NCBI GenBank assembly: GCA_963801045.1
Contig: CAWDDC010000003.1
Span: 744,001 to 808,000 of the forward strand
DNA length: 64,000 bases
Origin: JACCWP01 sp963801045
GTDB taxonomy: Bacteria; Actinomycetota; Actinomycetes; Propionibacteriales; Nocardioidaceae
Direction of reading: 5' to 3'
Shown here: piece after piece, positions 39,645-47,871 of the stretch
Layout of the letters: each line of letters starts with the position of its first letter
How positions within the stretch are numbered: the stretch's first letter is position 1
Position numbers and translations under genes: made by a program
The notes under the pieces: model-generated
The model's database searches: none
Seen by the model: only the letters and a program-made list of their open reading frames with translations
Told to the model about the DNA's origin: nothing

Positions 39645-40667
39645 GCGGGCACCTGCCCCGGGCGGCAGACCAGCAGCCGTACGTCGCCGTCGGCGGCGCC
39701 AGCCGCCGAACGCGTGGGGCACGGCCAGCACCTGACCCGCGGCGACCGGCTCGCTGCCGTCGTCGCCGACCAGCGCGCCGTCGCCGCTGAGCACGACCAC
39801 CACGGCGAAGCCGGGCGGCAGCGGCGCGCTCGCGGCGGCGCGTCCCGGCGCCCACACGTCGATGCGGAAGAACGGGTCCGCCGCAGCGGGCAGCGCCGAG
39901 GCCGGCTCCGCACCGGTGGCAGCGGGCTCGGTGTGCCGGCGCAACGCGGCGAGCCGCTCGGGCGACATCCGGGTGTGGTCGACGGCCGGCATCACGGTGT
40001 CGAACCCGAGCCCGAGGTGCGAGTCCTCCCGGCCGGTCGTGGTGATCACCCACTCCAGCACGATGGAGAAGTCGGTCGGCTCCTGGACCTCGGCGACGAA
40101 GACGCCCTCGCCGATCGCGTGCGCCGTGCCGGCGGGCACGAGCACACCGTCGCCGGGTCGCACCTCCACCCGGTTGAGGTGCCCGAGCATCCAGTCGCTG
40201 TCCTGCGCGTCTCGGCGCCGCGCCAGCTCGTCCGGGTCGACGTCGTCGGTCCAGCCGAGGTAGACCGCACCGTCGCCGGTGGCGTCGAGGACGTACCAGG
40301 CCTCGGTCTTGCCGTAGGGGCAGGACAGGTGCCGGGCGGCGAACGCCCGGTCGGGGTGGACGTGCACCGGCAGCCGCTGACCGGCGTCGAGCAGCTTGAC
40401 CAGCAAGCCGGTGTCGGCCGGGCCCGCGGCCGCCGACCCCGGGCCGGTCCACGCGGACGGGTCGGCGGCGACCGCGTCGCGCAGGAACGTGCCGTCGGGC
40501 AGCCGGGACAGGCCCACGGTGTCGCTGCCCGCGCGGCAGACGGTCGCGGCGAGCCACTCCTCGGGCTGGTGCGTCGAGGTGGTCTCGATGCCGCGCAGCG
40601 CGGCGATCTTGGCCCCACCGGCGTAGAAGTGGTCGATCAGGTTGGGCGGCAGGGCGACGGGTCTCAT
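39641..40667 (-). CDS. class I mannose-6-phosphate isomerase-like protein (one frame break)
   Basis: About 341 residues in the cupin-type zinc isomerase family. Zinc-site signatures: LPVHVHPDRAFA, KTEAWYVLDA, VPAGTAHAIGEG. It should interconvert a ketose 6-phosphate and an aldose 6-phosphate. A +1 shift near 39700 precedes the tail DVRLLVCRPGQVPA. ATG 40667 overlaps the LacI stop and the stop overlaps the FGGY kinase start, so translation is coupled on both sides. Specificity for fructose/mannose or another hexose cannot be told. Confidence 0.85.
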
Positions 40668-41688
40668 CGGGTCGTCACCGCCGGCCGCAGCTCGCCCGAC
40701 CCGCGTTCGATCAGCTCGGTGTGCACGATCAGCTCCTCCGCGGCCCCGGCCGCCGTGCCGTCGAGGCGCCCCAGCAGCCGCTCGGTCGCCGTGGTCCCGA
40801 TCCGGTGCGGGTCCTGGTCGACGACGGTCACCCCGGGGCGCAGCGTGCGGGCGAGGTTGAAGTCGCCGAAGCTCACCAGCGCCACCTCGGTGCGCTCGAG
40901 GCTGTGCAGGGCGTGCACCACCCCCATGCCGGCGCGCGGGTTGGCCGCCAGCAGCGCCGTGACCTCGTCACCGCCCGCGCCGGCGCAGCAGCGCCCGGGT
41001 CGCCACCTCGGCGGCGTCGACCTCGGCGTGTCCGGGCGGGACCCACTCGGCCCGGGGCTCGATCCCGGCCGCGGTCATCGCCTCGCAGTAGCCGGCCAGC
41101 CGCTGGGTCGTGGTCGGGAACCGGGCGTCCTCGCCGATGAACGCGATCCGCCGGTGCCCGTACGCGAGCAGGTGCTCGACGGCGTGCTTGGTGGCGCCGT
41201 GGTCGTCGACCAGCACGGTGTCGTAGCCGCCGCCGGCAATGGTGCGGTCGACCAGCACGGTCGGGAAACGACCGCCGGTAGGGCAGCAGGTAGCCGTGGT
41301 CACCGGTGACCGGCGCCAGCAGCAGCGCCCGCACCTGCTGCATCGCCATCCGCTCGACCTGGCGCCGTTCCCGGACCGGGTCGAAGCCGGTGCTGCCGAA
41401 CACGACGTTGAGCCCCGCCTCCAGCGCCCGGGCCTCGACGGCGCTGGTCAGCGCGGCGAAGAACGGGTCGCCGATGGTGTCGATGACGACGCCGATGGTG
41501 TCGCCGGTGCCGACCTTGAGCGAGCGGGCCCAGGAGTTCGGCACGTAGTGCAGCTCCTCGACGGCGGCGGTCACCCGGGCGCGTACGGCATCGCTCACGC
41601 TCGCCGAGCCGTTGACCACCCGGGAGACGGTCTTGATGCTCACCCCGGCGCGGGCGGCGACGTCGTGCACGGTCGGGCGGCGGTTCAC
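40664..41688 (-). CDS. LacI-family transcriptional regulator (two frame breaks)
   Basis: About 340 residues: HTH TVHDVAARAGVSIKTVSRVVNG, hinge HYVPNSWARSLK, and a periplasmic-binding-like sensor (IGVVIDTIGDPFFAALT, HRRIAFIGEDARF, ALLAANPRAGMGVVHAL). +1 shifts near 41264 and 40975. GTG 41688 overlaps the PfkB gene stop. It probably represses this operon and the divergent LacD-type aldolase through the operator-like site at 42709-42720; the inducer is likely a hexose or hexose phosphate. Confidence 0.87.
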
Positions 41689-42669
41689 CGGGCACCCGCC
41701 GCGGCGGACAGCTCGCGGGCCCGGTCCGGGTCCACGCGACCGGCGACCGGGTGCTCCACCGCTGCGCTCGCCACGGCGATGCCGTGCCGGACCGCGGCGT
41801 CCCAGCCCACGTCGCGCTCCAGGGAGATCAGCACCCCGGCGACCAGGGCGTCACCGGCGCCGATCGGGTTCGCCACCGTGGCGTCCGGCGCGTCGATCCA
41901 GCAGGTGTCCGTGCCGTCCGCGTACGCCGCGCCGTGCTCGCCCGCCGTGACCAGGGCCCGCCGCGCGCCACGCTCGAGCAGCATCCGGGCGGCAGTGCCG
42001 GCGCGGTCGACGATCACCTGGACCGCGGCGCCGGCGGCGACCGCCTCGACCGCGCGGCCGGTCACCAGGCCCTCGGCCTCGTCGAGGTTCGGGGTCACCA
42101 GGTCGGGGCCTGCGGGCAGCGCGGCGGCCAACGCGTCGCGGGCACCGTCGACGACGCTGACCACGCCGTGCGAGCGCGCCACGGCGACCAGGCGCGCGTA
42201 CGCGTCCACCGGCAGCCCCGGGGGAGGCTCCCGGAGCAGGCGAGGGCACGGTGCCCGCCGGCGAGCTCGGCGCCGACCGTGTCGAGCAGCCGCTCCAGGT
42301 CGTCGGGAGCCAGGGTCGGGCCTGCTCGTTGAGCACCGTGGCGCGGCCGCTGTCCTCGACCACGATGGTCGCGCTGCGCACCTCGCCGGCGGTCGGCACG
42401 CCGACCAGCGCGAGGCCCTCGCCGTGCAGCAGCGCCTCGAGCCGGTCCGACCCGCCGGCGGGCAGCAGGCCGACCAGCGTGCCGGCCGCCCCGAGGTCGC
42501 GCAGGGCCCGGACGACGTTGACGCCCTTGCCGCCCGCGGTGACCTCGGCCCGCCGCGGGCGGGAGACCGTCCCGACGGTCAGCTCGGCCACCCACAGGGT
42601 GCGGTCGAAGCACAGGTTCGGGTTGACGACGAGCACGGTCGCGAGGTCCTCCGGAACGGTGAGCGGCAC
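41685..42669 (-). CDS. PfkB-family hexose-phosphate kinase, 1-phosphofructokinase/tagatose-6-P kinase type (two missing bases)
   Basis: About 328 residues. VLVVNPNLCFDRTLWV, the first PfkB signature GGKGVNVVRALRDLG and the second NPIGAGDALVAGVL (catalytic Asp) are complete, as in FruK/LacC. It phosphorylates a ketohexose monophosphate to the 1,6-bisphosphate. Breaks near 42325 and 42225 are both missing bases rather than extra ones. GTG 42669 begins the operon; the divergent LacD-type aldolase would split its product. Confidence 0.85.
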
Positions 42670-42708
42670 CCGTCGCGGTGCCGGTGTTGCCTATCCTCTC
42701 GCCTGGAT

Positions 42709-42720
42709 GACAACGTTGCC
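42709..42720 (+). promoter_or_regulatory. putative LacI-type operator
   Basis: GACAACGTTGCC, centred on the perfect palindrome CAACGTTG (42711-42718), lies in the 88-bp divergent region between the PfkB operon and the aldolase gene; a GTTGCCTA half-like motif recurs upstream (GTGTTGCCTATCC). Central CpG palindromes of this kind are usual for LacI regulators. Confidence 0.45.
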
Positions 42721-42757
42721 TAGTGACGCTGACCGAACTGGTGACGGAGGGGACCGG

Positions 42758-43797
42758 ATGACTGCCGCACCCCCTCCGGCCCGCCCGCCGGCCGGCCCTC
42801 GGCACGCTGCGCCGGCTGCAGCGCATCAGCGACGCCGACGGGTTCATCCGGGTCGCGGCCATCGACCACCCGGAGAACTACCTGGCGCTGTTCGACCCCG
42901 ACCTGTCCGCGGTGCGGATTCGGCGAGGTGGTCGAGTCCAAGCTCGAGCTGATCGCGGGGATGTCGGGGCACTGCAGCGCGGTGCTCGTCGACCCGGTGT
43001 GGTCGTTCGGCCAGGCGGTGCTCACCGGCTCGGTCCCGGGCTCGGTCGGGATCATCAGCGGGCTGGAGCGACTCGCGTACTCCCCTGCCGGCTTCGGTAC
43101 GGCGACCGAGCTGCGGGAACGGTGGACGGTGCCGGTGCTGAGCCGGCTCGGAGCCGATGCCGCGAAGCTGGTGGTCTTCTACCGCGCCGAGCTCGAGGCG
43201 GTCGCCGCGCAGCAGCGGGCGATCGTCGCCGACCTGGTCGCGCAGTGCCGCGAGGCGGAGCTGCCGCTCGTCGTCGAGCCGCTGTGGTACCCGCTCGAGC
43301 ACGAGGACGCCGCCGACCCCGCCGTGCGCGCGGCCCGGGCCGGCGCGATCGTCGACGCCGCCGCGGTCTTCGCCGCCCTCGGCACCGACGTGATGAAGGT
43401 GGAGTTCCCGGGCGACGTCGGCGACCCCGAGACCGAGGCGGCCGCGGCCGACCGGTGCGCCGAGCTGGACGCCGGCATCGACGTCCCCTGGGTGCTGCTG
43501 TCGTCGTCGGCGACGTTCCCGCAGTTCCGGCGCCAGGTCGAGATCGCGTCGTCGGCCGGGGCAAGCGGGTTCATGGCCGGCCGGGCGATCTGGGGCGACG
43601 CCGTCGGCCGGTTCGATGCCGAGCGGCGGCGGGCCGGTGTCGAGTCGGCCTGTGCCCGGCTGGACGAGCTGGGCGACGTGGTACGCGCCCACGGCCGCCC
43701 ATGGCGTACGCCGCCGACCGTGCAGGAAGCGGTCGAGGCGCTGCCCGCGGACTGGCACGAGACGTACCCCGGCTCGTCGCCGAGCCCGCATCGCTGA
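42758..43797 (+). CDS. lacD: tagatose-1,6-bisphosphate aldolase-like protein, LacD type (two frame breaks)
   Basis: About 345 residues. ISDADGFIRVAAIDHPENYL begins the barrel, GLERLAYSPAGFGTATE and WTVPVLSRLGADAAKLVVFY follow, and GTDVMKVEFPGDVGDP contains the Schiff-base Lys of the LacD/YihT class I aldolases. It would cleave a ketohexose 1,6-bisphosphate to two triose phosphates. +1 shifts near 42795 and 42922. ATG 42758 has GGAGGGG upstream. Divergent from the PfkB-LacI-isomerase-FGGY operon; a sulfofructose substrate is an alternative. Confidence 0.82.
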
Positions 43798-43800
43798 CCC

Positions 43801-44991
43801 TCAGGCCAAGGCCGGGAGGGTGAGGTCGAGGGTCCCGGCGTCGGCGTCGAGCCGCGCGGGCACCCCGAGCGGCACCGGCCGGTTGTCGTCCTCGTGGCCC
43901 ACCGGGGCGCCGCTCACCACCGGCACCCCGAGGCCGCCGAGCCGGTCGACGAGCACCGCCTCGACGTCGGTGCCCGCGACGTCGCTGAAGTGGCCGGTGA
44001 CCACCCCGCGCACGCCGGCGAACCAGCCCGCGCGCAGCAGCTGGGTGAGCACGCCGTCGAGCTTGTACGCCGGCTCGCCGATGTCCTCGAGCACGACCAG
44101 CCCGCCCTGCGCCGGGCGGGAGACCGGGGTGCCGAGACTCGCGGTCAGCACCCGCGCGTTGCCCCCGACCAGCACGCCCTCCGCCACGCCGCCGGTCACC
44201 CGGCGCAGGCCGTCGGCGACCCGGAGCGCCTGCTCCGGCTCGAAGAGCGTGCGGCGCATCCGCTCCTTCGTGGCGTCCGAGCTCTCGCCGAGAGACGTGA
44301 TCACGGGCGCGTGCAGGCCGACCACACCGAGCCGCTGCGCCAGCGCTTCGTGCAGGGCGGTGACGTCGGAGAAGCCGATCAGCAGCCGCGGCCCGGCCTC
44401 CGCCAGCGCCGGCCAGTCCAGCAGGTCGACGAGCCGGTGGCAGCCGTAGCCGCCGCGGGCCGCCCACACCGCTGCCACGTCGGACGCGCACCAGGCCTCC
44501 TGCAGGTCGGCCACCCGCTCCGCGTCGGTGCCGGCCAGATGCTCCAGCGACGAGTGCCGGTTGAGCACGTGCGGGCCGACGCGCACGGTGAGCCCCCACG
44601 ACTCCAGCACCCGCACCCCGACGGCGAGCCGCTCGGGGAGCACCGGCCCGGCCGGGGCGACCACGGCCACCACGTCGCCGGGCACCAGCCGCCGCGGACG
44701 CAGCAACGGCGCGCCGACCGCCCGTCGGCCCAGGCTGTTGCCCCGGCGGCGGCGCAGTCCGGCCCGGGTCAGCGCGACCACGACGTCCCGGCTGCCGACC
44801 GGTCGCGCCCCGGCGGCGACGACGGCGTCGTACCGCTCCTCGGGGACGTCGTAGTGATCACGGTCGAAGCCGCGGGCGGGCACCCCGATGCCACGCGCGA
44901 ACGCGTGCAGCTCGGCGTACGACGTGTCGCTGACCAGGTGCGACCAGAGTCGTCCGTGCGCCGGCCAGCTGGGCGGGTCGACCAGGATCAC
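43801..44991 (-). CDS. DUF4031 domain fused to S66 LD-carboxypeptidase
   Basis: 396 residues in one uninterrupted frame. Residues 1-85 are a DUF4031 domain (VDPPSWPAHGRLWSHLVSD, FDRDHYDVPEERYDAVVAAG). From about residue 100 an S66 muramoyltetrapeptide carboxypeptidase follows: RLVPGDVVAVVAPAGPV, AARGGYGCHRLVDLLDW, the nucleophile region GFSDVTALHEAL and the His-containing GAPVGHEDDNRPVPLG. The latter family trims the terminal D-Ala of peptidoglycan tetrapeptides. GTG 44991 overlaps CutC (GTGA). The carboxypeptidase might instead start at a TTG near 44715. Convergent with lacD. Confidence 0.8.
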   Translation of the reverse strand: MILVDPPSWPAHGRLWSHLVSDTSYAELHAFARGIGVPARGFDRDHYDVPEERYDAVVAAGARPVGSRDVVVALTRAGLRRRRGNSLGRRAVGAPLLRPRRLVPGDVVAVVAPAGPVLPERLAVGVRVLESWGLTVRVGPHVLNRHSSLEHLAGTDAERVADLQEAWCASDVAAVWAARGGYGCHRLVDLLDWPALAEAGPRLLIGFSDVTALHEALAQRLGVVGLHAPVITSLGESSDATKERMRRTLFEPEQALRVADGLRRVTGGVAEGVLVGGNARVLTASLGTPVSRPAQGGLVVLEDIGEPAYKLDGVLTQLLRAGWFAGVRGVVTGHFSDVAGTDVEAVLVDRLGGLGVPVVSGAPVGHEDDNRPVPLGVPARLDADAGTLDLTLPALA

Positions 44992-45709
44992 GCGGTCCCC
45001 GCCCGGGCCACGGCCTCGTCCAGGAGCAGCCGCCACGAGCGGACGAGTGCGGTGTCGGTGTAGGCCTTGGCCCACGACCCGGCCGGGACGGACCGCAGCA
45101 CCGAGGTGGACCCGCCGCACGCCGGCGCGGACCAGCCAGGGCACGTGCTCGGCACGGACCCCGCCCGCGGCGATCGCGAGCCCGGCGGTGACCGGGTCGG
45201 ACTCGGCGGCAGCGAGCAGTGCCTCGTGACCCTGCTCGGCGCCGAGCGCGGCGCCGGCGGTCAGCACCCCGTCGATGCCGGGCAGCGCCTTGACGGTGCG
45301 CCAGGAGCGCCGCGGGTCGAGGGTGCGGTCGAACGCGCGGGTGAACGTCCACGGCATCGCGGTGCGGTCCGGCGAGCTCGGCGCACAGCTCGGCGTCGAT
45401 CTCCAGGTCGTTGTCCAGGAACCCGTACGCGACGCCCTCGGCTCCCGCGGACAGGTAGTCGGAGGCAAGGCCGGCGAGGCGGACCAGACCCGCACCCGTG
45501 GTGGTGTCGCCGTCGTCGAGGCGCAGCACCACCCGCAGCGGGATCTCGCACACCCGCCCCAGCGCCGAGACGAGCGCCGGCTCGGGCGAGCGCAGGTCGT
45601 CCTCGCCGCCCGGGCCGAGCGCGACCACGAGCAGCCGGTCGGCACCACCCTCCTGGGCGGCCTCGGCGTCCGAGGGATGCAGGACGCGCACCTCGAGCAG
45701 CGGATCCAT
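44988..45709 (-). CDS. cutC: CutC-like protein (two frame breaks)
   Basis: About 240 residues of the CutC TIM-barrel family. LLEVRVLHPSDAEAAQEGGA at the N-terminus, MPWTFTRAFDRTLDPRRSW, LPGIDGVLTAGAALGAEQG and IAAGGVRAEHVPWLVRAG correspond to the conserved strands. The name refers to copper homeostasis, but the biochemical role of CutC is unsettled. +1 shifts near 45372 and 45085; the last frame reads SWAKAYTDTALVRSWRLLL and ends by a GTGA overlap with the DUF4031 fusion. Confidence 0.8.
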
Positions 45710-45747
45710 GTCACGCCCATCTTTGCGCACGGTGGGACAATTCCACG

Positions 45748-46092
45748 GTGACGCCACGCGACTGCCTGCTGCAGGCCCGGGCACTCGTGCTGCACGACCT
45801 GCAGGCCCGTGGTCTCGCCGACGCGGGCACCGTCTCGATCCTCGAGGAAGCGCTCTCGGGGCGCGGCTGGTGGCTCGAGCAGTGGACCGAGGGCACGCCG
45901 TTCGTGGCCGGGCTGGTGGCCCAGGACGTGCAGGACGCCCTGCTCGACCGCACCAACCGGTGGCCCCGCTGCACCGCCTGCGACCTCACTGCCGAGCACG
46001 CCCTGCACATCGAGCCCGACCTCGGCGAGGACCCGCACTGGGTGTGCGAGGAGTCCGGCATCGTCGTCGCCCCGCTCGGCACCCTCTCCTGA
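45748..46092 (+). CDS. small zinc-ribbon-like hypothetical protein
   Basis: 114 residues, intact. The first 75 residues are helical (DCLLQARALVLHDLQARG); the C-terminus has RWPRCTACDLTAEHALHIE and PHWVCEESGIVVAPLG, giving a CxxC plus a distant Cys that may bind metal. The family appears to be a conserved actinobacterial hypothetical; I cannot assign a role. GTG 45748, divergent from CutC with 38 bases between starts, and followed by nested hairpins. Confidence 0.6.
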   Translation: MTPRDCLLQARALVLHDLQARGLADAGTVSILEEALSGRGWWLEQWTEGTPFVAGLVAQDVQDALLDRTNRWPRCTACDLTAEHALHIEPDLGEDPHWVCEESGIVVAPLGTLS

Positions 46093-46112
46093 GGCGCTGG
46101 GTGCGGGCTTCC

Positions 46113-46180
46113 GGTTTCCCAAGTGACCTTGGGAAACCCGTGGTTACCCCGCGTCACAACACGGGGGAACCATGGGTTTC
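46113..46180. terminator. nested hairpins between convergent genes
   Basis: GGTTTCCCAAG (46113-46123) pairs with CTTGGGAAACC (46128-46138) around TGAC. The right arm region also pairs downstream: AAACCCGTGGTT (46134-46145) with AACCATGGGTTT (46168-46179), 11 of 12. The two folds are mutually exclusive. Situated between the stops at 46092 (+) and 46195 (-). Confidence 0.65.
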
Positions 46181-46194
46181 GCGGTAGAAGCGGG

Positions 46195-46936
46195 TCAGCG
46201 GCGGATCAGGCGGACCAGGACGTAGAGGACGACCAGCGCGCCGGCGAACGGCAACGCGTAGCGCTTGACCAGCACCGGCGCCACCGTACGGAACAGGTCG
46301 AGTCCCTCGCCGTCGTCCGGGGTGGCAGACCGCGGCGGGTAGCGCGGCGGCCGGTTCGGCGCGGCGGCCGCCGCCACCTCGTCGACCATGCTGGCCGCGG
46401 GAGCAGCGGAGGCGGTCGAAGCAGCTCGAAGCAGCGGGAGCAGCGGGAGCAGCCGCCGGCTCGGGCGCCGCCGCCGGTTCCGCAGCCTGCGCGGGCTGCC
46501 CTAGCGTGTCCGCGAGGCACGCGGTGAACCTGCCCAAGAGCTTGTCGCTGACGTCCTGGATCACACCCCGGCCGAACTGCGCCGGCTTGCCGGTGATGGC
46601 GAGGTCGGTGCTCACCTCGACCGCCGTGCCGTCGCCCTCGGGCGTGAGCTGCGCGCGTACGGTCGCCGCCGCGGTCCCGTTGCCACGCTTGTCCTTGCCC
46701 TTGGCTTCGAAGCGTGCCGTGTGGTTGGCCTCGTCGCGCTCCAGGAAGGTGCCGGTGCCGGAGTACTGCATCGAGATCGGACCGAGCTTGACCTTGACGC
46801 TGCCGGTGAACTGATCGCCCTCGACCGAGGTCAGCGTCGCACCAGGAAAGCACGGCGCGACCCGCTCGAGGTCGTTGAACGCCGCCCAGGTCTCCTCGAT
46901 CGGCGCGGGCACGGTGAAGCGGTGCTGCAGTTCCAC
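46195..46936 (-). CDS. coxG: CoxG-like SRPBCC protein with C-terminal membrane anchor (one frame break)
   Basis: About 246 residues. The N-terminal 150 residues form an SRPBCC domain of the CO-dehydrogenase subunit G family (FTVPAPIEETWAAFNDLERV, CFPGATLTSVEGDQFTG, LLGRFTACLADTLG). An Ala/Pro-rich linker (frame break near 46420) leads to a C-terminal helix YALPFAGALVVLYVLVRLI that should anchor it in the membrane. CoxG is thought to dock the Mo-hydroxylase to the membrane. It follows the CoxM-like gene but a strong hairpin lies between them. Confidence 0.82.
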
Positions 46937-46954
46937 GTCAGTCCTCCCTGACTG

Positions 46955-47006
46955 CGAGTTGTCACCGTGAGACCGCCATCTATGGCGGTGTCACGGTGAC
47001 AACTCG
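46955..47006 (-). terminator. two-tier hairpin inside the cox operon
   Basis: CGAGTTGTCACCGTGA (46955-46970) pairs perfectly with TCACGGTGACAACTCG (46991-47006); within it ACCGCCA pairs with TGGCGGT around TCTA. It lies 10 bases after the CoxM-like stop and 18 bases before the CoxG start, so it may terminate, attenuate or protect the coxSLM transcript. Confidence 0.7.
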
Positions 47007-47016
47007 TGGTGGGTGC

Positions 47017-47871
47017 TCAGCTGCCGGAGGCCGCCAACACCGCTCGCCGGGTCAGCACCGCCGCCAGGTGCCGACGGTAGTCGGCGTCGCCGTTGATGTC
47101 GCTGGGCGGGTTGGTCCCGTCGGCGACGGCACCGACCGCGGCGCGTACGGAGTCGGCGTCGGCCGAGGCGCCGGCCAGCGCCTGCTCCACCGCGGTGGCC
47201 CGGACCGGCACCGAGCCCATGTTCGTCAGCCCCACCTTGGCCTCGGCGATGGTGCCGTTCTCCGCGCGTACGGCCGCAGCGACCGCCACGATCGACCACT
47301 GCTGCGCGACCCGGGTGAACTTCTCGTAGTGACCGCCCCAGCCGGTGTGCTTGGGCAGGCGCACCTCGGTGAGCACCTCGTCGTCGGCCAGCGTGGTGGT
47401 GAAGAGGTCCTCGAAGAAGTCCGCTGCCGCGATGCGGCGCTCGCCACCCGGCCCGACGGCGACCATCTCGCCACCGAGCGCCAGCACCACCGCGGGCATG
47501 TCACCGGCGGGGTCGGCGTGCGCGAGCGAGCCGCCGAACGTGCCCCGGTGGCGTACCTGCGGGTCGGCCACGGTCAGCACTGCCTCGGACAGCACCTTGG
47601 CGTGCTCGTGCACGAGCGCCGACTCGGCCACCTCGTAGTGCGGGGTCATCGCCCCGATCACCAGGTGGTCGCCGTCCTCGCGGATGCCGCGCAGCGACTC
47701 GATCTTGCCGAGGTCGACGATCACCTCGGGCGCGGCCAGCCGCAGCCGCAGCACGGGGAACAGGCTCTGCCCCCCGGCCAGGACCTTGACGTCGTCGCCG
47801 GACTCCGCGAGCAGGCGTACGGCCTCCTCGACGGTCGTGGGCGCGTGGTAGTCGAACGCCGTCGGGATCAT
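47017..47871 (-). CDS. coxM: FAD-binding medium subunit of a molybdenum hydroxylase (CoxM-like)
   Basis: 284 residues, intact. FAD_binding_5 domain: VKVLAGGQSLFPVLRLRLA is the first flavin loop and RHRGTFGGSLAHADPAGDMP the second, followed by the CO_deh_flav_C domain (VRLPKHTGWGGHYEKFTRVA). It passes electrons from the 2Fe-2S subunit to an acceptor such as quinone. ATG 47871 overlaps the CoxL stop (ATGA). Part of the coxS-coxL-coxM transcript. Confidence 0.92.
   Translation of the reverse strand: MIPTAFDYHAPTTVEEAVRLLAESGDDVKVLAGGQSLFPVLRLRLAAPEVIVDLGKIESLRGIREDGDHLVIGAMTPHYEVAESALVHEHAKVLSEAVLTVADPQVRHRGTFGGSLAHADPAGDMPAVVLALGGEMVAVGPGGERRIAAADFFEDLFTTTLADDEVLTEVRLPKHTGWGGHYEKFTRVAQQWSIVAVAAAVRAENGTIAEAKVGLTNMGSVPVRATAVEQALAGASADADSVRAAVGAVADGTNPPSDINGDADYRRHLAAVLTRRAVLAASGS

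Noticed and set aside
38196..43797. Sulfoquinovose (sulfo-EMP) pathway
   Set aside because: LacD/YihT and PfkB members would fit, but there is no sulfoquinovosidase, SQ isomerase or sulfolactaldehyde reductase, and an FGGY kinase is not needed. Kept only as an alternative for the aldolase substrate.
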